A DNA stretch of 64,000 bases from Viscum album. Its lineage: Eukaryota; Streptophyta; Magnoliopsida; Santalales; Viscaceae. Below the pieces are notes generated by a model. That model saw nothing but the letters and a program-made list of their open reading frames with translations, had not been told where the DNA came from and searched no databases. Each line of letters starts with the position of its first letter. Position 1 is the first letter of the stretch. The stretch covers positions 1,267,399,424 through 1,267,463,423 of the forward strand of contig OY728147.1 of NCBI GenBank assembly GCA_963277665.1, read 5' to 3'. Positions 57,286 through 64,000 of the stretch are shown piece after piece. The translations under genes and the position numbers were made by a program.

Positions 57286-58840
57286 AAGGAGATTAAAGAG
57301 GTTGAATGCTACAATGAGTTCCCATCTCTCTTCATTAAAGGCCCAATGGATCTTACCTTGCATGGATAGAGAAAATGGACCTATTATCTCACTTATTTAA
57401 TCCAAAACATGATGTTTAAATCTTGGACCACATGGTTGCATGAATTTTGGAATCCTTTCCCACACGAAGAATTTTAGAATGACATATTTGGCCACTAAAG
57501 TCAAATTCAGTGGGCTAGGTACTCAAAGTCAAATTCGGTGGGCTATGGGTGGAAAGAAATGTGATACTTTTCCTAAAATGCATTTTTAGACTTTAAGGGG
57601 ACGAGTTAAGAATAAGATTTATGAATTTAGGGTATTAAACCCTTGACATTTTGTGTGACCCCTTGGATATAAATAGCCACCCATGACATTGTATTCTCAT
57701 TTAAGTTTTCATTAGTGAAACTCTGTGAGTTTATTATACCCATTGTGAGGATCATTATTTTTTCCCTTTCTCCTATGAATTCTTTCCTTGAAAATATGCA
57801 AGTTAGATTGGTGATCCAAGATTACAAAGCCCCCAATTTCATGCCTCAACCCAAGTGCATTGTTGTGTGGATTTTCCATCACACCCCTCCAATGAGTGTG
57901 TTGTCTAAGTAGTAGGTCACACTCCTTATAGTGTTGATTAACTACTTGCATCCACTATCCATATCCATCATACACCACTTATCTTTGAACCACATCCTTT
58001 ATCTACTACCCTATGCCATGAAGATTGGGTCACCCTGTTCATCTCACATCAGTTGATATTAGAGATTTGGTTAAATAATAGGTATATATCCTTTGATTTA
58101 TATTACTTATACCCATTAACCTTCTTATCTTTCCATATTATACACCCATTCAAAAAAACAAAACAAAAAACACCCTTTTCATTGAAAACCTCCAGAATTG
58201 GACTATATTGTGAAAGATTTAAATATTTTACAATGATCCAATTATTCATCCATATTATTTTATCATTTGATTCACTATATGTGATTTGTATAAAAAAATT
58301 CTCTCAATTCATCATTTTGTTCTTTTCAAAATTAAGGACATCCTTTCTTTGAGAGATTTCAAAAAAATAAATGTCTTACTCTACATCCACTATCTTGTTA
58401 TTTAAAACACTAAGCACCAATATTTTGGGGAGATTTGACAAAAAAAAAATAAAAAAAGTGAATACAATTACTTTTTATTTGTGATTTACATTATTAGAAC
58501 TTTACATTTCCATAAATCACTTTATCCATCATTTTACTTTATCACCATATCATATTTGAATCATATTGTTATTATTTTTTCTTATCTTGAACAATTGGGA
58601 GAAACCCACATACCGCAACTTTCTACCCCATTTCTACCTTTTTACCCATATTTTATACCCTCTTTTCCACCCTTTACCATTTTTAACTCCTGACCACTCA
58701 AATGGGTTGTGTTAAACCATCCCTCAACACAATCTTGATTTGGTAAGGATTGGTGGCATGTGATCGCCATAAAAAAGGTATTATATTTCATAAGATATCG
58801 GGATTTTAATTGAGTGTTGAGGGTGGAAAAAATTAAAAAA
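57286..58840 (+). mobile_element. Probable 5' LTR and leader of the forward gypsy element
   Basis: TATA-like GGATATAAATAGCC lies at 57663-57676, within sequence that reads KSWTTWLHEFWNPFPHEEF (57420-57480) in one frame, perhaps a remnant of an older element. It leads to T/C-rich LTR-like sequence to about 58700. The LTR tips and PBS could not be fixed. Position directly before the GT-rich leader and gag of the element at 59096 is the main support. Confidence 0.4.
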
Positions 58841-58844
58841 AATA

Positions 58845-59088
58845 CTTGTGTGTATGAGTGTGTATCATTGTTTGTGTGAGTGTGTATATCTTTCATGTTT
58901 GAGTGTGCATCATTATGTGCATGAGTGTGTATATCTTGCGTGTGTGAGTGTGTAACCTTGTGTGCATGCATGCATGTACATCTTGTGTGCGTGAGTGTGT
59001 TCATATTGTTTGTGTGAGTCTTCACATGTGTGAGTGTGTGTGTGTAACATTTTGTGTGTTTCTCTATGTGTGTGTTTGTGCTTGTGTT
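58845..59088 (+). repeat. GT-rich minisatellite in the gag leader
   Basis: About 240 bp built from degenerate units such as GTGTGTGAGTGTGTATATCT (roughly 30-36 bp) and plain GT runs. It ends 8 bp before the gag ATG at 59096. The opposite strand gives a His/Thr-rich open frame (58642-59097) that is only a product of the repeat. Confidence 0.9.
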
Positions 59089-59095
59089 ACTAATC

Positions 59096-60200
59096 ATGGA
59101 AGAAAATCATGGCAGGAGAATCATTCATGCTAGTGATGAAAGAATTAGAAGTAGATCTCCCGCACTTGAAGCTACATTACTCCAAATGCAAGCTTTGGTG
59201 AGACATTTTGAGAAGTTTCTTGATAGGAAGTTGGAGGTGTTTCATGAGAGGATTGAAAACCTAGAGAATCAACCAAGCCTGGAGATGATCTATGATAACC
59301 AACAGTGCACTCCAACACCACGTCACCCCAAAATCATGGAGGAGTAGATGGAAAACTTTTATGATGATTTTGAGGATGTCCCGTAAAGTAGGAAGTTGTA
59401 CCAACAACCTAGAGGAGGCCAAAGGAGTCCATATGATGATGAACTAATTAGTGGGATCAAGGTGAGGGTCCCTTTGTTTCAAGGGAAAATCAGCTCGAAA
59501 GCATAATTGGAGTGGGAGATATGGATCGATCATGTGTTTTCATGCCATGGATATTCTAAGGAGAAAAATTTCAAACTTTAATCCCTTGAATTTTCTGATT
59601 ATTATTTAATTTGTTGGGATCAAATGAAAAATTATAGGGCTAGATATGTCGGACATTCCATAAAAACATGGAACAACATGAATTTTCCCATGTGAAAATA
59701 GTTTTTTTCTCTCACACTACCATAGAGATATCCACAACAAACTTCAGCACCTTACCCAAGGGAGTAAGAGTGTATAAGATTACTACAAGGAGATGAAAAT
59801 TTCCATGATTCTAGCAAACATTTAAGAGGATCTGAAGGTATCCATGGCATGGTTTTTACATGGGATTAATTGAGAGATTTTCCAATTAAGTGGAGATATA
59901 CCACCATGTGGAGATACAAGATATGATCCACCAAGACACAAAGGTCGAGCAACAAATAAAAAGGAGGAGTAACATGATTAAACCTACTAACCCTTTCACT
60001 CCATGGAGAAATTAGAGGAAGGATATTGGAGAATCATCAAATCCAAAAGAGGTGGTTGATCGCAAAAGTGATAAGGTAATTATTCCACCCAAGAAACCTA
60101 CTTTTTAGGCTAACCAAACAAGGAATCAAGATATTTTATGTTTCAAATGTCAAGGAAGGGGTCAAATTTCTAGTGAGTTCCCAAAATGACACACCATGAC
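59096..60200 (+). pseudogene. Ty3/gypsy gag, degenerate
   Basis: Opens MEENHGRRIIHASDERIRSR with a predicted coiled coil (LLQMQALVRHFEKFLDRKLE) and runs to a stop at 59345. The capsid region continues in pieces: VRVPLFQGKISSKA, LEWEIWIDHVFSCHGYSKEK, then YPQQTSAPYPRE in a shifted frame. This matches the plant gypsy gag pattern FQGKNDPEAYLEWE…C-NYSE-K and the RD-Y-KLQ-L-QG phrase. The zinc knuckle near 60136-60175 reads CFKCQGRGQISSEF, where the His and last Cys of CX2CX4HX4C are replaced. Many stops. Start chosen at the ATG right after the GT repeat, because codons before it are repeat-derived. Confidence 0.88.
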
Positions 60201-60269
60201 CATCAAGAAGTATGGAGAGTGGGAGACTGATGGAGAGAGCTTAAAAGAGGAGGAGAAGGAATCTCCAGA

Positions 60270-60745
60270 AATTGCTAATGGATAATTTGTGGAAGATGGT
60301 AAGATTCTTGTCACTGAGAGAGTTTTAAGTGCATAAATTACCATTGGAGAGAAGTATCAGTTAGATAACATTTTCCATACATGATGAAAAATCAATGGGA
60401 AGGTATGTAGTGTTATAATTGATGGGGGAATTTGTAGCAATGTGGTGAGCACCAAGTTGGTGGAGAAGTTGGAACTCCCGACTTTAAGGCACCAACATCT
60501 GTATAGAATTTAGTGTTTGAATGATTGTGGGGAGCTGAAGTTAATCAAGCAAGTTAATTTATTTTTCACCATAAATAAGTATAAAGATGAGGTTTTGTGT
60601 GATGTTGTTTCTATGAAGGCTTTCCATTTATTGTTGGGTTGACCGTAGTAGTACAATCAGTGTGTTACTCATGATGGGTTCTTAAACCATCACATGTTTT
60701 TACTCTGAGGGGAACCTATAACCCTCAACCCTATGTTCAAAAAAT
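60270..60745 (+). pseudogene. Gypsy aspartic protease
   Basis: Reads GKVCSVIIDGGICSNVVSTK, then LVEKLELPTLRHQHLY, LNDCGELKLIKQVNLFFTI, YKDEVLCDVVSMKAFHLLLG and THDGFLNHHMF. The active-site loop is D-G-G and the second conserved segment ends HLLLG. The same order is found in plant gypsy elements whose gag has the FKCQGRGH knuckle. Two or more stops (60384, 60642) interrupt it. Confidence 0.9.
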
Positions 60746-61250
60746 AAATTTTGAAAGGTCACATTTTGATAGAGAAGAGAAAAACTAGTGATGAAGAAAA
60801 AAAGAGTGAAAATGAAAAAGGTTAGAATGAAGGAAAAATAGAAAATGGGAGAAGAAAAGAAATAAAGAGAAAAGAAAAATCAATAGGACAAAATAATTTG
60901 AGAGAAGAAAAAAGTGTTATGTTAGTAAAAAAGAGTGAGGTTAAGGAAGCTTAATTTTCATAGTAAACCCTCTTAGTACTCATGTACAAAGATGAGTTTC
61001 TAAATACTAACGAATTACCCCCTTTTCCAAATGTTATTGAGTATTTGTTACAGGAGTACTATGATGTATTTCCAAAATAGGTTCCATTTGGTTTGTCAAC
61101 CATTAGAGGTATTGATCATTAAATTGACCTCATACCCGAAGCATCACTATCGAACCTCCTTACATATCACACCAACCTAGAGGAGAAAAAAAAGAAATTC
61201 AAATACAATTTCAAGAGTTTTTGGATGTGGGATTGATAATAAATGACATA
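60746..61250 (+). pseudogene. Gypsy linker and N-terminal reverse transcriptase, truncated
   Basis: A Lys/Glu-rich linker (60770-60950, AAGAAAA runs) is followed by FPNVIEYLLQEYYDVFPK, VPFGLSTIRGIDH, IDLIPEASLSNLLTYHTN and KEIQIQFQEFLDVGLI, the start of gypsy RT (EYEDVFPEE-P-GLPP-RGIEHQIDLIPGA). The RT stops near 61250; the catalytic FVDD part, RNase H and integrase are missing. Confidence 0.88.
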
Positions 61251-63184
61251 ATTTATTCAAATTGTGTTAAATATATTTATTTATAAAACATTTGGTATTT
61301 GATCATTCATTTGAAAATTTGATGAAAATTACAATTTTACCCTTTAAATTTCATTGTTGTATTTCAGACATAAATATTATTGTGTGTATTATTTGAAATT
61401 ATAAATTTTCAAAATTTTTCCTGAATTAATGGGATATAACTTTCCTTCAGGGCATATGAGATAAATCATGCATTTGATTGGACTAAATGGGCCATGAAGT
61501 CCAAGATGGGCTAGAATTTCTAGATTGGACACCAGTTTAGTATTTTTGATATAACTACCTCATAAGTGATTGTATTGGACCCAAATTTGAGATAAGATCA
61601 ATGAACCATTTTTTAACAAATAATCCTTCTATAAGGATAGTTGGTTCACACTTTTTGGTGGTACAATAGGCAGTACAAGTTGGATTAAGTTATTTGGATG
61701 AATTTTCCCATTCACACTTGAAACCTATTAAAACATAGCCTCCCCTACAATTTATAAATTTATGTTTTTTTAATTTGGAGGGGGCGTTACATGAATTAGG
61801 ATATTGGGATTAGAGAATAAGTGGTCTCATACAATTTCAATTCACAATTGGAGGAGGAAAGCTATCAATCAAGGATCTCCTCCAAAATGATCTTCTTTTC
61901 CTCTTCTTTGTTGTAATGTTTTTGTTCTTATAATAAAATTCCTTGTTTCTCTTTAAATTATTCTATTTTATTCAATTATATTATTATATACTCATCCTAT
62001 TTAGTTTATAAATCAAGAGTAGAAATTATATTGGGTTATACCCTTTCTAAACCTTTTCACATGCAAAACATTTCTACAATGACTACACCGCCCATGGAAG
62101 ATTGGTTTTTATTAGTAATTGATCTACCTCTTAACTTCTTAATTCATTTATTTTGAATCAATTAACTACTTTAATTAAATTAATATGATCTATGAATTAA
62201 TTTTTTAATTTAAATGAAACTAATCAAGCAATTTAACAATTAACACAAAACACGTGAGGTCGAGAATTGTGTAAATTATGAAAGCTTGATCTTAATCGGT
62301 AATACAAAACCACAAGAGTTCAATTTTTAGAGTTCAAATATAATCCCTAAACTCAATTAATCCTCATTTATAGAGTATATATGTTCCCTAATTTACCATT
62401 TAACATAATCTAGCCTTAGAACATCAATCAAAGCAGGGTGTTGTGATTTCATTTTCCAAATATAGCATAGGGTTTAATTAAATTCATCTTGGTGGTTAAG
62501 TTAATTATCATAGGGTTTAAAGGTTAAAAAATTAGGGGGTCATAATTAAGAGGATATTAATTTAAATTATAATTATTAATATTTAAGTGAATAGGTAGAT
62601 TTAGATCTATTATTCCTTCTAAAAATATTTTCTAAAAAAACATCTTCTTATTGTATCTTATTAATCAAATTTCATTTCAAAAACAAAAACAAAAAATACA
62701 ATCTTCTTCTAGTATACTTATTATAGTTTTATAAAAGATAAAAAACCCCATAATTTTAAGTAGTGTGTTTATATTATATTATATTATTTTAATAATACCT
62801 TTAATAATTTATTTTAATTACCATCTCTTTGAGAGACAACCTTGGTCATCCACTCTACTGCACCTAAGTGACCAAAAACTGAACATCATTTGAGAGAACA
62901 CATAAAAACACCTTTTAAATTAGTGTCTTTTCTAGGGATTAAAGTAATTTTTTCAACTAATTAGAGGTATTTATTTTATTTTTAATTTCATTCTCTTATT
63001 ATATTCTTTCTTTCTTCTTTTCCCTTTCTCAAGTTTCTTCTTCTTCTTATTTCTTTCTTTTTTTGGACCATTAACTAAAACTTATTTTATTTTTATTATG
63101 GTACATTTTTATCTATATATTTTTTATTTTTCAATGATTTATGACATGAAATAATCCTAAGGATATCTTAGATCTTAAACCTAA
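61251..63184. other. AT-rich LTR-like and leader sequence
   Basis: Contains a forward LTR-like stretch with GGAGGGGGCGTTACATG (61781) and GGAGGAGGAAAGC...GGATCTCCTCC (61850-61886), then poly-T/A-rich sequence. Bases 62800-63180 may be the 5' leader of the Athila gag. LTR tips and PBS were not found. No gene. Confidence 0.45.
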
Positions 63185-63836
63185 TATTTAATGTAGCCTT
63201 AGGGATCAAATCAGACAATCTGAGTCTATGAGAAGTTTCAACATTCAACTAGTTAGAGAATTCCTCCATTATGGGAACACTGAAATTGGAAACACTTATG
63301 AATCAAACATAAAACATGAAACAACGGTTTAAAAAAATAAAAATTAACTTAATATAACTATTTGAGAATTGGATGCACCAGATATTAGCTATCAACCAAA
63401 TTGTATTGCATATCCAAATCTCGAATCAGAATTTGAACTAAAATATGGGTTAATTGACCTTATTCCAAAAATTTCATGGATTATCTAGTGAGGATCCAAA
63501 CAAAAATTAAAAAGAATTTAATGCGGTTTGCTCAACCCTTAAACCAATAAATTTATCTTAATATCAAATAAAACTTAGAGCATTCCCATTCTCACTTGAT
63601 GGAACTGTAAAATATTGGATCTATTATTTACAACCTAAAGACATAACATGTTGGAACTATTTGAAAATTCTTTTCTTGTGGATATTTTTTCCAACATCGA
63701 TGATTACTTCCATTCATAAGGATATCTCAGGGATCATGAAAGAATAAGGGGAGTCAATGTATGAGTACTGGGAGTGATTCAAGAAGTTGTGTGCAAGATT
63801 ACCACATCAAAAAATTAGTGAGACCTACTGAGTATG
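63185..63836 (+). pseudogene. Athila-lineage gag, degenerate
   Basis: Frame pieces read ELDAPDISYQPNCIAYPN, ESEFELKYGLIDLIPK and, after a +1 shift near 63466, FHGLSSEDPNK. Then come EFNAVCSTLKPINLS, IKLRAFPFSLDGTVKYWIYY, LQPKDITCWNYLK, FPTSMITSIHKDISGI and GESMYEYWE with FKKLCARLPHQKIS. This is the standard Athila gag series (…LIHLLPTFHGL-GEDPHKHLKEF…KLRAFPFSL-G-AKDWLYYLP…GESLYEYWERFKKLC…). Stops at five places. A start near ATGAGAAGTTTC (63229) is possible. It points right, opposite to the Athila pol at 53.6-55.1 kb, so it is a different copy. Confidence 0.92.
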
Positions 63837-64000
63837 ATGATGGATTTCATTAATTATTCTATAATTTTTATGATTTATATTCTAATACTTATTTTCATTA
63901 TGTACATATTTCAGTTCCTTCAATGTCTCCATCCATACAAAACCCCCTTCATTGGAACTCAATTCATTTCCACCAAATCTCAAATACTCATACTTATTGA
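63837..64000. other. Right-edge sequence, unassigned
   Basis: After the gag breaks off, AT-rich sequence ends with CATATTTCAG (63905-63914), which resembles an intron acceptor, followed by C-rich sequence to the edge. Too short to assign. Confidence 0.4.

Noticed and set aside
58642..59097. 151-codon His/Thr-rich minus-strand frame
   Set aside because: Reverse translation of the GT repeat. No family match.
1..64000. tRNA, rRNA, snRNA genes or organelle DNA insertions
   Set aside because: No cloverleaf A/B-box pattern, rRNA core or plastid/mitochondrial gene sequence was recognised by reading. A tRNAscan or BLAST run would be needed to exclude small ones.

Overview
This window looks like nuclear DNA of a flowering plant, from gene-poor, transposon-packed heterochromatin (pericentromeric or knob-like). 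The evidence is a long GC-richer satellite array, a CACTA (En/Spm-type) DNA transposon with plant-type tnp2 and Transposase_24 genes, and many nested Ty3/gypsy and Ty1/copia LTR retrotransposons. Their LTRs start TGTAAC/TGTGAC/TGTTGG, and several have tRNA-iMet primer-binding sites. I found no convincing host protein gene, no rRNA or tRNA gene, no organelle-derived insert and no prokaryotic feature. All coding sequence I recognise is transposon-derived and broken by stops or frameshifts. I cannot name the species. Boundaries were placed by eye and may be off by tens of bases, or more where noted.

Layout. 1-4207: at least 12 tandem copies of a ~343-bp satellite running off the left edge. 4208-5140: AT-rich DNA, a CACTA-like subterminal block and a very C-rich tract. 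5141-9470: AT-rich repeat DNA with one unidentified coding-like stretch. 9495-15132: the two genes of a decayed CACTA element. 15461-17230: 5' UTR plus LTR of an antisense gypsy element. 17340-17807: a CACTA 3' end with dense inverted repeats, ending inside the reverse transcriptase of gypsy element B (antisense, 17808-24925). The LTR of B contains a 1.1-kb tandem duplication. 24926-33874: the most complete element, an antisense chromodomain-bearing gypsy (Tekay/Del type) with both LTRs, PPT, PBS and a decayed gag-pol. 33875-35415: another antisense LTR piece. 36312-38466: a forward gypsy LTR with PBS.

38568-44050: an antisense Ty1/copia element with a clean 3' LTR, PPT and gag but no 5' LTR. 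44464-45000: a second CACTA-like terminus followed by a C-rich tract, the same layout as at 4.7-5.1 kb. 46505-51490: a putative 5-kb antisense LTR carrying internal tandem repeats. 51491-55060: an antisense Athila-lineage fragment (RNase H and integrase). 55061-58750: forward LTR sequences with degenerate internal sequence. 58845-61245: a forward gypsy gag-protease-RT fragment with a GT-rich repeat just before its gag start. 63185-63836: a forward Athila-type gag.

The genes do not form a pathway. They are the gag, protease, RT, RNase H and integrase of retroelements, plus the transposase and accessory protein of CACTA elements, nested in one another. The most interesting structures are repeats: the palindrome-rich satellite monomer, the paired 'GACCGCC block plus C-rich tract' units, the 52-bp palindrome in the CACTA end, minisatellites inside LTRs, and a near-palindromic GCACGGTTTGG motif shared by the U3 regions of two gypsy families.
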